Shown here: piece by piece, positions 36,276 to 45,797 of the stretch
Numbering within the stretch: the stretch's first letter is position 1
Layout of the letters: each line of letters starts with the position of its first letter
NCBI GenBank assembly: GCA_016933965.1
Contig: JAFGTS010000026.1
Coordinates: 1-64,000, forward strand
DNA from: Deltaproteobacteria bacterium
Lineage (GTDB): Bacteria > Desulfobacterota > Syntrophia > Syntrophales > UBA2210
Length of the DNA stretch: 64,000 bases
Direction of reading: 5' to 3'
Position numbers and translations under genes: made by a program
The notes under the pieces: generated by a model
Databases searched by the model: none
Told to the model about the DNA's origin: nothing
Seen by the model: the letters and a program-made list of their open reading frames with translations, nothing else

Positions 36276-38138
36276 GTGACGTCTGAAAGAGAAATATCAT
36301 CGACGGAGAGATTGCTTGACGTTATAAAAAACGGCAAGGGATCAGGTGAGCCGGCTCAACCGGAAGGGGGGCGAGGGGTTTCAACGCCCGGTCCTTCCGG
36401 GAAGACGAAAGCGTCAGCCGCTGATGCTGTTACCATAGGCATCGATCTTGGGTACACAGAGTTGCGGATGGTCAAGGTTGCGGCTGTGGGGGGTGAATTG
36501 AGGCTTCTCGATTGCAGGAGAATCCCGTATCCTGAGGATATGGACCGGGACAGCCCACGGTTTCCCCCTTTTCTCAGAAAGTCCATCGAAAACTTCCAAG
36601 ATAACGCAAAGAATGTTCATCTTTGGGCAATTATGCCGTCGGCACCGGTTGAGGTGCAGCATATCCGCGTTCCACGGATGGCAAAGAAGAAGGTTGAAAA
36701 CGCCGTTTATTTCATGGCTAAGAAAAACACCCCCTTTGATGAAAGGAACACCATATTTGATTATGAGATTCAGGGTGAAGTAAAAGAAGGCGGGCTCGAT
36801 AAGATTGCGACACTGGCTTATACCGTTCCGAAAGAAGATGTCGAAAAGGCTGAGGATGTTTTTAAACGAGCGGGTATTTCTCTCAACGGGCTGACGATTG
36901 CACCCTTTGCAACGCAAAATATTTTTAAAACGAACTGGATTCCTTCACTCAGCAAAACCGTTGCGAGTCTCTATATCGGCAGGGATTGGTCCCGGATCGA
37001 TATTTTTTCAGGTGGCAATTTTGTTATGACCCGGGGTATCAAAGCCGGGATCAACAGCATGATCGAATCCGTTGCGGATGAGTTCAGCGACCGGCAAAAG
37101 AAAATCAGCTTTGAACAATTCAATGTGGAAAAAGAACAGGAAGACAGAGAACAGGCGGCAACGCTGTCAATAGATGAGGCTCGCGAGATACTGTTAGGCC
37201 TGGGTTCAGATTCACCGCTTCTGCCTGACTTGATTGCCCGCCTGGGTTTGACGGAGACCGATGTCTTCGACCTGGTTAAGCCGGCCCTGGAGCGGCTTGT
37301 ACGCCAGATTGAGAGAACGTTTGAACATTACATGTCAACCATCGGAACCGAGCGAATCGATGTAATCTTTGTGTCCAGTGCAATGGGCGTATATATGCCT
37401 ATTATCGAATACATTGGAGAGCAACTCGGCGTGGAAAGCGATGTTCTTGATCCCATGAGTCCGGAAAATTCCCATGTAAAGAATCTGACAGCCGACATGT
37501 CCGTATCGGAACGGAGTGTCTTTGTCCCCGCATTGGGGTTGGCGCTTTCCGACGATGATTGGACCTTGAATCAAATATTTACGTATAAAGACAAGAAAAA
37601 CCAGGCGTTCATAAGATATGTCAATTTCGCCGTCATGGGTGTCTTCGCCATCGTTATGCTTGTCAGTTTCGGTTATTTTATGTGGCTCAATTCCGCCGCG
37701 GACCAGAAAAAAGCAGTTATCGCACAATACAATCAGCAATTAACGGAAGATGTCAGGATCGATGAGACATCGATCATGGAAATGGTGAATCAGATACGGG
37801 GGGAACGGGAAGCGATAAAGATTTTCAAGTCGCGGTATGTCGGTATGGCTACGATCAGCGAGTTATCTTCCTTGACGCCTTCCAACATACGCATTTTGAA
37901 ACTGCGATCGGGAATTTCGGAACAGCAGAACGAAGCCGGGCAGAAAGGGGCAACCGGTCTGGAAATCAGCGGTGTTGTTCTCGGAGAACCCGCGACCCTG
38001 GGCTCTCTCCTGGCTAACTATATATTTACCCTTGATGATTCGCCGATGTTTGACGAACCAAGAATAAGCAGCAAAAAAGAAGACGTGTTTGAAGGGAGCC
38101 AAGCGCTTCATTTCACCTTGTTTGTAAAAGTTATTTAA
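36276..38138 (+). CDS. Pilus assembly protein, PilM-PilN fusion (MshI-like position)
   Basis: 620 residues. Residues about 50-450 form the actin-like PilM domain, with IGIDLGYTELRMVKV as first nucleotide-binding loop. One transmembrane helix follows (about 450-475), then a periplasmic coiled/ferredoxin-like PilN-type segment. In most pilus systems PilM and PilN are separate proteins that bind each other; here they are one chain. GTG start at 36276, aggggg about 11 nt upstream. First gene of the assembly operon. Confidence 0.85.
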   Translation: MTSEREISSTERLLDVIKNGKGSGEPAQPEGGRGVSTPGPSGKTKASAADAVTIGIDLGYTELRMVKVAAVGGELRLLDCRRIPYPEDMDRDSPRFPPFLRKSIENFQDNAKNVHLWAIMPSAPVEVQHIRVPRMAKKKVENAVYFMAKKNTPFDERNTIFDYEIQGEVKEGGLDKIATLAYTVPKEDVEKAEDVFKRAGISLNGLTIAPFATQNIFKTNWIPSLSKTVASLYIGRDWSRIDIFSGGNFVMTRGIKAGINSMIESVADEFSDRQKKISFEQFNVEKEQEDREQAATLSIDEAREILLGLGSDSPLLPDLIARLGLTETDVFDLVKPALERLVRQIERTFEHYMSTIGTERIDVIFVSSAMGVYMPIIEYIGEQLGVESDVLDPMSPENSHVKNLTADMSVSERSVFVPALGLALSDDDWTLNQIFTYKDKKNQAFIRYVNFAVMGVFAIVMLVSFGYFMWLNSAADQKKAVIAQYNQQLTEDVRIDETSIMEMVNQIRGEREAIKIFKSRYVGMATISELSSLTPSNIRILKLRSGISEQQNEAGQKGATGLEISGVVLGEPATLGSLLANYIFTLDDSPMFDEPRISSKKEDVFEGSQALHFTLFVKVI

Positions 38139-38161
38139 CAGAAGACGCAGGGTAGGACATC

Positions 38162-38701
38162 ATGAAGAGATCATTCGGCAGGGAGTATACCAAGGGAACG
38201 ACACTTTTTCTGATCTGTGCCGCTCTCCTGGTTATTGTTCTTTTCTTTTTTCTCTGGATAGCACCGCTTCAGGACTCTCTGGCGGTCCTTGATGAAGAGA
38301 TTGCCGTCGCAAAAGCGCGGGTCGATATTCAAGAAAAGATACGTCCCCTCTATGCCAAACTTGCCGAAAAAGCAAAATCAGATGAATCAGCGAGACTTCC
38401 GCTTCCGAAGAAAGAATCACTTCCGAAACTCAGGATAGAGTCCATTCTTCCAGCCTTTTCGGAGATTGCAAAAAAACATGACATGAAAATCGAATCCTTT
38501 AATCCTGTTATAGAAGCACTCGATCAGACCCCGGGGAGGCTTCGCGTGGATATGAGTATTGTAGGGAATTTTTTTGATTTCAGAGAGTTGCTTGTTGACA
38601 TGGGTGCAGTTCCTTATGTTGAAAGCATCGAGGAAATTCAGATTGAACGGGCAGACACCATGAAAAGAATAAATATGAAGGTCTGGCTCCTGGTTTCATG
38701 A
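38162..38701 (+). CDS. PilO/MshJ-like inner-membrane alignment protein
   Basis: 179 residues: short cytoplasmic head, one transmembrane helix (about 13-34), a coiled-coil (about 35-70) and a small periplasmic domain with the PilO/GspM-type alternating strands. Such proteins pair with the PilN-like protein upstream and connect platform and secretin. Sequence similarity in this family is weak; position and topology carry the call. Confidence 0.75.
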   Translation: MKRSFGREYTKGTTLFLICAALLVIVLFFFLWIAPLQDSLAVLDEEIAVAKARVDIQEKIRPLYAKLAEKAKSDESARLPLPKKESLPKLRIESILPAFSEIAKKHDMKIESFNPVIEALDQTPGRLRVDMSIVGNFFDFRELLVDMGAVPYVESIEEIQIERADTMKRINMKVWLLVS

Positions 38702-38768
38702 GAAATACTGATACATAATGAATGGTTCACATTAAATAAACATATAAAACTAATACATTGGGTCGAAA

Positions 38769-39257
38769 ATGATAGAAAAAATAAAAGAACTGGGGATGAG
38801 GGAAAAGGTAGTCATCGTTGTACTCCTGGTAGTTGTAGTGTACGGCCTCTATGTGTTTTTTTCTGGTCATTTCGCCACGCGACCGGGGAGCGGTGGTACT
38901 ACTTTGACTGACAGGGGGGTGCCGAATATCGAAAAAATAACATCACAGGTGACCCAGGTTTTAGCCGAGGATCAAGACGCCATGATTGATGCGTATATTG
39001 TTGCCAGGGCAGAAACAGAATGGGAAACCGATCCCTTCTATCTGGGTAAATCGCCATTGGCGGGCATCACTCTGACTTACAGCGGCTTTATCGAATATAG
39101 AGGAAAGGCACTGGCGATCATAAATAATGTTGAATATGAGATTGGTGATGAATTGGTATCAGGGGGGTATTTCGTGAGAAAAATTACCCCCGGTGAGGTA
39201 CTTATCGAAGATATGGGGAAGCTTGAAACAATTACCGTTCCGTTTGCCGAAGAGTAG
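38769..39257 (+). CDS. PilP/MshK-like pilus assembly protein
   Basis: 162 residues with an N-terminal membrane anchor (about 12-32) and a C-terminal small beta domain (LTYSGFIEYRGKALAIINN...GDELVSGGYFVRKITPGEVLIED) like the HR domain of PilP/GspC, which contacts the secretin. It lies between the PilO-like gene and the secretin, the order expected for MSHA loci. Confidence 0.78.
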   Translation: MIEKIKELGMREKVVIVVLLVVVVYGLYVFFSGHFATRPGSGGTTLTDRGVPNIEKITSQVTQVLAEDQDAMIDAYIVARAETEWETDPFYLGKSPLAGITLTYSGFIEYRGKALAIINNVEYEIGDELVSGGYFVRKITPGEVLIEDMGKLETITVPFAEE

Positions 39258-39308
39258 CCGGAACAGGATTGTAGGCGCATCCCTAACGTCTTTATGGAGG
39301 GGACGATC

Positions 39309-40949
39309 TTGAAAAGATGTACGGATACAAAATGGCTGGTCGTGGTATTGCTGTGCGCCTCTATGGCGGTATTCCTGCTTGTGGCGGGCTGCAATAAGGA
39401 TCTGGAGGTCAAAAAGGATCCTTTCTTTGAGAAGTGGCGCCTGGAAGCCGCGAAATCACAGGGGACTTCTCCGGCACCACGTGAGCGTTCTCTGGATACG
39501 TCGGAACTGGCCGCTCTTGCAGAGGATGAGTCGGTATCCCACGAGCGGGCGATGCCGACCAACCGGGTCACGCTGAAGATGAGAAATGCCAGTGTTGATG
39601 TCGTAATGCGCGCTCTGGCCCGTGCGGCCAATCAGAACCTGCTCATAAAATCCGATGTCAAAGGTGACATCAGCGTGGACTTCCGTAATGTCCCCTGGAA
39701 CGAGGCATTCATGAGTATCATGCGTTCAAAGAACCTGACTTACGTGTGGGACGGGAGGATTATCCGCATTGCCGATATTAAAGACCTGCAGAATGAGCTC
39801 AAGATAGAGGAAATCCAGGAAAAAAGAAGAGAACAGGAAATATTGCGGGGAAGGCTGGCGCCTCTCCACACAATGGTTATCCCTATTGATTTCATAACTG
39901 TCAGTACGGAAGATTCAGGAGGGAAGGGGCTGAATGAGCTCCGCGACAATATAGAGTCCTTCCTGACAAGGGACGAACAGGGAAAACCTTACGGTTCGGT
40001 TCGGATCAGCGCTCATTCCAACTCGATACTCGTGCAGGCCACGGAAGACGATTTAAAAAAGATTCTTCCCATCATCGAGAAACTTGATAAACCAATGCCG
40101 CAGATATTGATAGAAGCGGCTATCGTGGAAACAACGAGCGAAGTCGCGAGAAGTCTCGGCATGCAGTGGGGAGGCCTCTATCACGGGACACAAAATGACC
40201 GAAACTATTGGGTGACAGCTGGCTCCAACACGGCAGGCGTCATCGGGGAATCGATTAATGCAGGGCTTGATCCCACGACGGGGATTGCTGCGAATTTCCC
40301 AGCACTTGGTTTGGAAGACACCGGTGGGTTGACCATTGGATATGTTTCTCAGAAAATAGGTTCTTACGTTCTCGACGTTCAACTGTCCGCGCTTGAGCAG
40401 GATGGAAAGGTGAATATACTGTCACGTCCGTCGATCACGACCCTTGACAACCAGACTGCCTTCACAGAAAGCGGAGAGAAAGTACCTTACGCGACCGTTG
40501 ATGAAGACGGTGACCGGGAAGTTGAATTCGAGGAGGCGCTTTTACGCCTGGAGATTACTCCCCATGTCATCGATGGGAAAAACATGAAAATGGATATTAA
40601 TATCAAGAAGGACGAGGTTGACCTGTCGCGGACGGTGGATGGCAACCCTTTCATTATCAAAAAGGAAACGGAAACGACCCTGATAATTCAAGATGGTAAT
40701 ACTGTAGTAATTTCGGGACTCAGCAAGTCACGGAACCTGAATTCCGACAGCGGTGTTCCCTGGCTGAGAGAACTGCCTCTTTTCGGTTACCTGTTCAAGA
40801 GATCCGACAAGGATAAGCTGATGGAGGAGGTCCTGATCTTTATAACTCCCCATATCCTGAAAGAAACAGTTGATACCGGTGAGGAAAAGACGGAACCCTC
40901 AAGCACCTCGGAACCGGTGAATAAGACAGATACTACCCCAGCCGGGTAA
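39309..40949 (+). CDS. mshL: Secretin, MshL/PilQ family, lipoprotein
   Basis: Outer-membrane channel for the pilus. Signal peptide with lipobox LVAGC, then STN/N-domain repeats (LKMRNASVDVVMRALARAANQN), a second N-domain and the secretin barrel with the signature VPWLRELPLFGYLFKR...LMEEVLIFITPHI. TTG at 39309 is preferred: GGAGG lies 7 nt upstream; an in-frame ATG at 39294 is the alternative. A Thr/Ser/Glu-rich tail ends the protein. Confidence 0.92.
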   Translation: MKRCTDTKWLVVVLLCASMAVFLLVAGCNKDLEVKKDPFFEKWRLEAAKSQGTSPAPRERSLDTSELAALAEDESVSHERAMPTNRVTLKMRNASVDVVMRALARAANQNLLIKSDVKGDISVDFRNVPWNEAFMSIMRSKNLTYVWDGRIIRIADIKDLQNELKIEEIQEKRREQEILRGRLAPLHTMVIPIDFITVSTEDSGGKGLNELRDNIESFLTRDEQGKPYGSVRISAHSNSILVQATEDDLKKILPIIEKLDKPMPQILIEAAIVETTSEVARSLGMQWGGLYHGTQNDRNYWVTAGSNTAGVIGESINAGLDPTTGIAANFPALGLEDTGGLTIGYVSQKIGSYVLDVQLSALEQDGKVNILSRPSITTLDNQTAFTESGEKVPYATVDEDGDREVEFEEALLRLEITPHVIDGKNMKMDINIKKDEVDLSRTVDGNPFIIKKETETTLIIQDGNTVVISGLSKSRNLNSDSGVPWLRELPLFGYLFKRSDKDKLMEEVLIFITPHILKETVDTGEEKTEPSSTSEPVNKTDTTPAG

Positions 40950-40950
40950 T

Positions 40951-42708
40951 ATGGAATATTATAAAATATTAAATTTTTATAAGGAGCCTTTTTCTAATTC
41001 TCCTGAACCAGAGTTGTTTTATCAGTCTCCGCAGCATGTCGAGTGTCTGCAGAAACTGGAACTCGCAATTCGTCTCCGTCGAGGCCTGAATGTAGTAATC
41101 GGTGATGTGGGGACAGGAAAGACGACCCTTTGCCGTCAGCTCTTACGAAGACTTGACGACGACGAAACAATAGAAAAACACCTTCTTCTCGATCCCTATT
41201 TCAGCAAGCCTATCGAGTTTCTGCGGACGATTTCGGAAATGCTCGGATCCACTCAATTGAAGGATGAACCGGAACGGACAGAGTGGCAGTTACGTGAAGC
41301 AATAAAGCATCACCTCTTTGAACACGGTGTGCAGGAACAGAAGCTGGTAGTGCTCATTATCGATGAGGGTCAGAAGATTCCTGAATTCTGTCTGGAAATG
41401 CTTCGGGAATTTCTTAATTATGAAACAAACGAAGCAAAGCTCTTGCAAATCGTTATATTCGCGCAGAGGGAATTCGATCAGATCCTGGAGAAAAATCCCG
41501 GTGTCGCAGACCGGGTGAGTTTTTCTTACTATCTGGGGCCGCTCAATTTCCGCGATACACGGTCCATGATAGAATTTCGCTTACAGAATGCCGCCGAACA
41601 GGGAAAACTATCACCACAGCTCAGTTACTGGGCTTACCGGAAAATTTTCAGGACAACCGGCGGTTACCCCCGGCGCATTGTGAGCCTGTGCCATCAGATC
41701 ATTCTGGCTCTGATCATACAGAACAAGTTCAGGGCCGATTGGTTTCTTGTCCGTTCCTGTGTGATGAGAAACCTGCCCGAGTTAGATGAGCGGCGCTCCT
41801 TTGACAGGGCCGCCGTTCTGGCAGGACTGGTCGTCATTCTATTCGTCCTGGTCGTATTTCCGGAGCGTGTCGGGATAGTAACACCAGGAGGGAGCACCGC
41901 TTTTTTGTCAGTCCCGGCAATTGTGCTGAACCCGACGTCAGGTCCGGCAATACCAGTTGAGGAAAAACCACATTCTCTTCCTTTTCGGGACAAAGGTCCC
42001 GATGTGGAAAAGGTTAAGCTTGCTACAACGGCTGAAACGATTCCGGAACTGACACAGGAACGAACAGATCTTATTACCACCGCAGAGCCGGTGAAGGTTA
42101 TTGATGAAGAGCAGACACTCACACCAAGTGGCATCAATACAGGTGTTGGCCACCCAGCGATTCTCGGTCTTGCAAGGGTCGAACAAAAGGGTGTTGTGTG
42201 GCGAATGATCGAGGATGTATACGGTGTCTGTGACCGGAGACACCTGGATCGTATCGCCGAGTCCAATCCTCACATAAAGAACCTTGACATCGTTTTTGCG
42301 GGCGATATAATCATGTTTCCATCGATTCCAGCCGAGTTTCAGCCATCCTTCTTTGGAAACGACGGGTACTGGGTTGAAATCGACAATGAAAAAAGCCTGG
42401 AAAGAGCATACCGAAAGCTGAAGGAAACACGGAGTATTGCAGGAAATATCCTGCAACTTTGCCCGTACTGGAATAATACTGAGGGGCTGAGATTTTCGGT
42501 CATTTTACGGAAACGTTTTATCGGTGAAAATTCGGCACGTGAGGCCTTGCATGCGTTGCCGGAATTGTTCGCCGGCAATGCAAGGATTATTAAGCATTGG
42601 AAAGAGGGCACGGTTTTCTTTGCTCGATTGGTGAATGTTGACGAAATATCCCGGGATATAGTGCCGCTCCAGGCATCGGGAGAACCGGAAAAGAGGGAGA
42701 CGCAGTGA
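40951..42708 (+). CDS. mshM: ExeA/GspA/MshM-type ATPase with C-terminal LysM-like domain
   Basis: 585 residues. The AAA+ domain carries Walker A GDVGTGKTTL (about 50-59) and Walker B LVVLIIDEGQ. A transmembrane helix (about 290-310), a proline-rich linker and a LysM-like segment (VWRMIEDVYG...NPHIKNLDIVFAGDIIMFPSI) follow. ExeA relatives help insert the secretin through peptidoglycan, and LysM would bind glycan. A separate MshN-like TPR gene is absent, so the C-terminal part may replace it. Confidence 0.85.
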   Translation: MEYYKILNFYKEPFSNSPEPELFYQSPQHVECLQKLELAIRLRRGLNVVIGDVGTGKTTLCRQLLRRLDDDETIEKHLLLDPYFSKPIEFLRTISEMLGSTQLKDEPERTEWQLREAIKHHLFEHGVQEQKLVVLIIDEGQKIPEFCLEMLREFLNYETNEAKLLQIVIFAQREFDQILEKNPGVADRVSFSYYLGPLNFRDTRSMIEFRLQNAAEQGKLSPQLSYWAYRKIFRTTGGYPRRIVSLCHQIILALIIQNKFRADWFLVRSCVMRNLPELDERRSFDRAAVLAGLVVILFVLVVFPERVGIVTPGGSTAFLSVPAIVLNPTSGPAIPVEEKPHSLPFRDKGPDVEKVKLATTAETIPELTQERTDLITTAEPVKVIDEEQTLTPSGINTGVGHPAILGLARVEQKGVVWRMIEDVYGVCDRRHLDRIAESNPHIKNLDIVFAGDIIMFPSIPAEFQPSFFGNDGYWVEIDNEKSLERAYRKLKETRSIAGNILQLCPYWNNTEGLRFSVILRKRFIGENSAREALHALPELFAGNARIIKHWKEGTVFFARLVNVDEISRDIVPLQASGEPEKRETQ

Positions 42709-44420
42709 GAGAAAAAAAGAGACTGGGTGAAATGCTGATCGAGGCGGGCCTTATTTCGGAAGATCGATTAAAACAGGCTCTTGTCGATCAAAAGCGGGCT
42801 GGTATAAAATTGGGACAGTTTCTTATCCAGCGGGGCATTGTCAGTGAGGATCAGATCATCGATGTTCTGAGCCGGCAATTGCGGATCGATAAATACGATC
42901 CCGACATATATCCCCCAAGCCCCGATCTCGTCCAGGTGATCCCGATAGATGTTGCTCAAAAATATAAACTCGTTCCCCTGCGGAAAAGAAGTTACCTGAT
43001 AACGATTGCCATGGCAGACCCCATGGATATTCGAGCTCTGGACGAAGTCGAATCGCGGACGGACCTGGAAGTTGAACCCGTCGTTTGTTCTGAAGGGCAG
43101 TTCAATCAGTTGCTGTCCGCCACCTATGGTATCCGGTCAGCTATCACGGAAACGCTCGAGGAAATGGACCTTGACAGTATTGACATGTCCGTTGAGGAAG
43201 AGCGTGCCGAGGGTTCCGAGGACCTCCGGGTCAGCTCTCTTGAAGGCATGGCCAAAGAGGCGCCGGTGATCAGGCTGGTTAATTCGATCATCGCTCAGGC
43301 TGTTCGAGAAGGGGCCAGCGATATACATCTCAGCCCGGAATCGAACCGGGTTCAATTGCGTTTCCGTATTGACGGTACACTTCATGAGGTTCCCCCGCCG
43401 CCCAAGGCGTTAATGCTTCCCATCACTTCCAGGATGAAAATACTTTCAAACATGGATATCGCCGTGTCGAGAATACCACAGGACGGCCGCTTTACGGTGA
43501 AAATGGATAACAGAGAGATCAACGTAAGGGCATCAGCGATTCCCACCATATACGGAGAAAACATCGTTCTCAGACTTCTCGATATGAGTGCCGCACTCTA
43601 CACCCTGGATCGACTCGGCATGTCCCTGGCTGACAGGGATAAAATATCCTCTGCTATTATAAGACCTTACGGTATGATACTCAGCACAGGACCTACTGGA
43701 AGCGGAAAAAGCACAAGCCTCTATGCGATATTGAGTGAGATCAACAAGCCGGATATCAATATCATCACCCTCGAAGATCCCGTGGAATATCGTGTAGAAA
43801 ATATCCGGCAGATTCAATTGAATCGAAAGGCGGGGATGACCTTTGCCAGCGGTCTTCGTTCCATATTGAGACAGGACCCTGACGTGATCATGGTGGGAGA
43901 AATCCGTGACGCGGAAACTGCGGGAATCGCGACCCAGGCGGCCTTGACCGGCCATCGGGTTCTGAGTACGGTACATACGAATGACGCCGTAGGCGCAGTT
44001 ACGCGTTTTATCGATATGGGCGTAGAACCGTTTCTGGTAGCTTCAGTGCTCCTGGTTACCTTTGCGCAGCGTCTTGTAAGAACCATCTGCCCATACTGTA
44101 AGGAGGCATATAATCCTCCGGATATTGCTTTGAAAGCTTGGGGATTTACAGATGAAGAGCTGAAACAGGCGAATTTTCAGCGTGGAAAGGGTTGCAATCG
44201 TTGCATGAACACGGGTTACCGTGGACGAACAGGTGTCTTTGAAGTGCTCTTCAACGACCCGGATGTCCAGGAAATGATACTTGCTGGGAAAACAGGGTCG
44301 GAGATAAACCGAGCCATGATCCAGGCAGGCCGCCTGACAACACTTCGTGATGATGCGAAACAGAAGGTATTGAAAGGGATTACCACGCTGGAAGAAGCGG
44401 CTTCAACAGTTATGCTGTAA
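42705..44420 (+). CDS. mshE: Pilus extension ATPase, MshE/GspE family, cyclic-di-GMP-binding type
   Basis: 571 residues. The MshEN domain shows both halves of the cyclic-di-GMP motif, RLGEMLIEAGLISEDRLKQA (6-25) and LGQFLIQRGIVSEDQ (36-50). The GspE core has Walker A GPTGSGKST near 329, Asp box TLEDPVEYRV, Walker B DPDVIMVGEIRD and zinc pairs CPYC...CNRC. GTG start overlapping the previous stop. Expected to power pilus extension in response to cyclic-di-GMP. Confidence 0.94.
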   Translation: MREKKRLGEMLIEAGLISEDRLKQALVDQKRAGIKLGQFLIQRGIVSEDQIIDVLSRQLRIDKYDPDIYPPSPDLVQVIPIDVAQKYKLVPLRKRSYLITIAMADPMDIRALDEVESRTDLEVEPVVCSEGQFNQLLSATYGIRSAITETLEEMDLDSIDMSVEEERAEGSEDLRVSSLEGMAKEAPVIRLVNSIIAQAVREGASDIHLSPESNRVQLRFRIDGTLHEVPPPPKALMLPITSRMKILSNMDIAVSRIPQDGRFTVKMDNREINVRASAIPTIYGENIVLRLLDMSAALYTLDRLGMSLADRDKISSAIIRPYGMILSTGPTGSGKSTSLYAILSEINKPDINIITLEDPVEYRVENIRQIQLNRKAGMTFASGLRSILRQDPDVIMVGEIRDAETAGIATQAALTGHRVLSTVHTNDAVGAVTRFIDMGVEPFLVASVLLVTFAQRLVRTICPYCKEAYNPPDIALKAWGFTDEELKQANFQRGKGCNRCMNTGYRGRTGVFEVLFNDPDVQEMILAGKTGSEINRAMIQAGRLTTLRDDAKQKVLKGITTLEEAASTVML

Positions 44421-44432
44421 GGTAGGTGACAC

Positions 44433-45650
44433 ATGCCGGATTATTCGTACAAGGCCATAAATCAGAACGGCGATTCCGTTTCCGGGGTTATTACGGCGGA
44501 AAACGTTGATATGGCAACAACCATACTGAGCAATCAGGGGTACATTCCTTCAAAGATTGCGGAACGTTCGGCGGTTGCATTGCTGCAATTTGAGAAGTTG
44601 AAAGCGATGATTACACCGGTGACGCCGGAAGATCTGATCATTTTTACCAAGCAGTTCCGTACGATGCTCGTTGCCGGCATACAGATTGTTCAGATACTTG
44701 AGATTCTCGAGCGTCAGACGCAGAATCCGAAGCTCAAGGAAGCTCTCAAGGGAATCGGTATCGATATCAAGGGAGGTGAATCGATCGCCGGAGCTTTTGA
44801 AAAATACGAACATATATTCAGTAGCCTTTATATCAGCATGCTCACAGCAGGTGAAGCAAGCGGTACCCTGCCTGATGTGCTGAAGCGACTGACATATATC
44901 CTTGAACATGAGCACAAGGTAAAGTCAGACATAAAATCCGCCCTCCAATATCCGAAGCTGGTTGTTATCGCCCTCGGTGGAGCTTTTTTCATTCTTCTGA
45001 CCTTTGTTATTCCCAAGTTTGAATCCATATTCAGAGGAGCCGGTATCGCTCTTCCCCTTCCGACAAGGATATGTATTGCCATGAACCTCTTTCTCAAGGA
45101 ATACTGGTACCTCTTACTGGCGGCGATAATTCTGTCCATTGCGGCATACCGCCTTTATGTAAAAACCTCCAACGGAAGGTATGTGGTTGATACCCTGAAA
45201 TTGAAGGTTCCCATTATCGGTCCGCTCTTCATCAAAGCCGCCATGTCCCGTTTTGCCAGCATATTTTCTATTCTTCAGGCCAGCGGTGTTAAAATTCTCA
45301 GTTCCCTCCAGATCCTGTCCGGAACGATTGGTAATCAGGCGATCGCCTTTGAATTTGACCGGATCAAGGAACTTGTAGAGGAAGGACGAGGTATATCGGG
45401 ACCACTGAAGTCTGCAAAGTATTTTCCTCCCATGGTCATAGACATGATAGCCGTAGGTGAGGAAACGGGACAACTCGATGAAATGCTGAACGATGTTTCC
45501 AACCACTATGACGATGAGGTTGAGTACGCCGTAAAAAGACTCTCCGACAATATCGGTCCCATATTAATTGTTGCCCTTGCGGCGGTCGTTGGATTCTTTG
45601 CACTGGCCATCTTTCTTCCCATGTGGGATTTGACCAAGCTGGTTCGATAA
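44433..45650 (+). CDS. mshG: Inner-membrane platform protein, MshG/PilC/GspF family
   Basis: 405 residues with duplicated GspF domains, each ending in a hydrophobic hairpin; three transmembrane helices (about 170-190, 215-240, 375-395). The conserved FTKQFRTMLVAGI and second-copy FASIFSILQASGVK...IAVGEETGQLDEM motifs are present. It couples the MshE ATPase to the growing pilus. The last gene of the assembly operon before the regulator. Confidence 0.94.
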   Translation: MPDYSYKAINQNGDSVSGVITAENVDMATTILSNQGYIPSKIAERSAVALLQFEKLKAMITPVTPEDLIIFTKQFRTMLVAGIQIVQILEILERQTQNPKLKEALKGIGIDIKGGESIAGAFEKYEHIFSSLYISMLTAGEASGTLPDVLKRLTYILEHEHKVKSDIKSALQYPKLVVIALGGAFFILLTFVIPKFESIFRGAGIALPLPTRICIAMNLFLKEYWYLLLAAIILSIAAYRLYVKTSNGRYVVDTLKLKVPIIGPLFIKAAMSRFASIFSILQASGVKILSSLQILSGTIGNQAIAFEFDRIKELVEEGRGISGPLKSAKYFPPMVIDMIAVGEETGQLDEMLNDVSNHYDDEVEYAVKRLSDNIGPILIVALAAVVGFFALAIFLPMWDLTKLVR

Positions 45651-45797
45651 GATTAACAGAACCTGTCGTTGATTACATGCAATGACCTGACAATCACGGG
45701 GTAGTGCACTTCAGAACAAGCGGATACTGTCACTGAATATTGAAAGATATACAGAAAGGTATTTTATTGTTTAATGATGGGGATATAAATACAGCAT

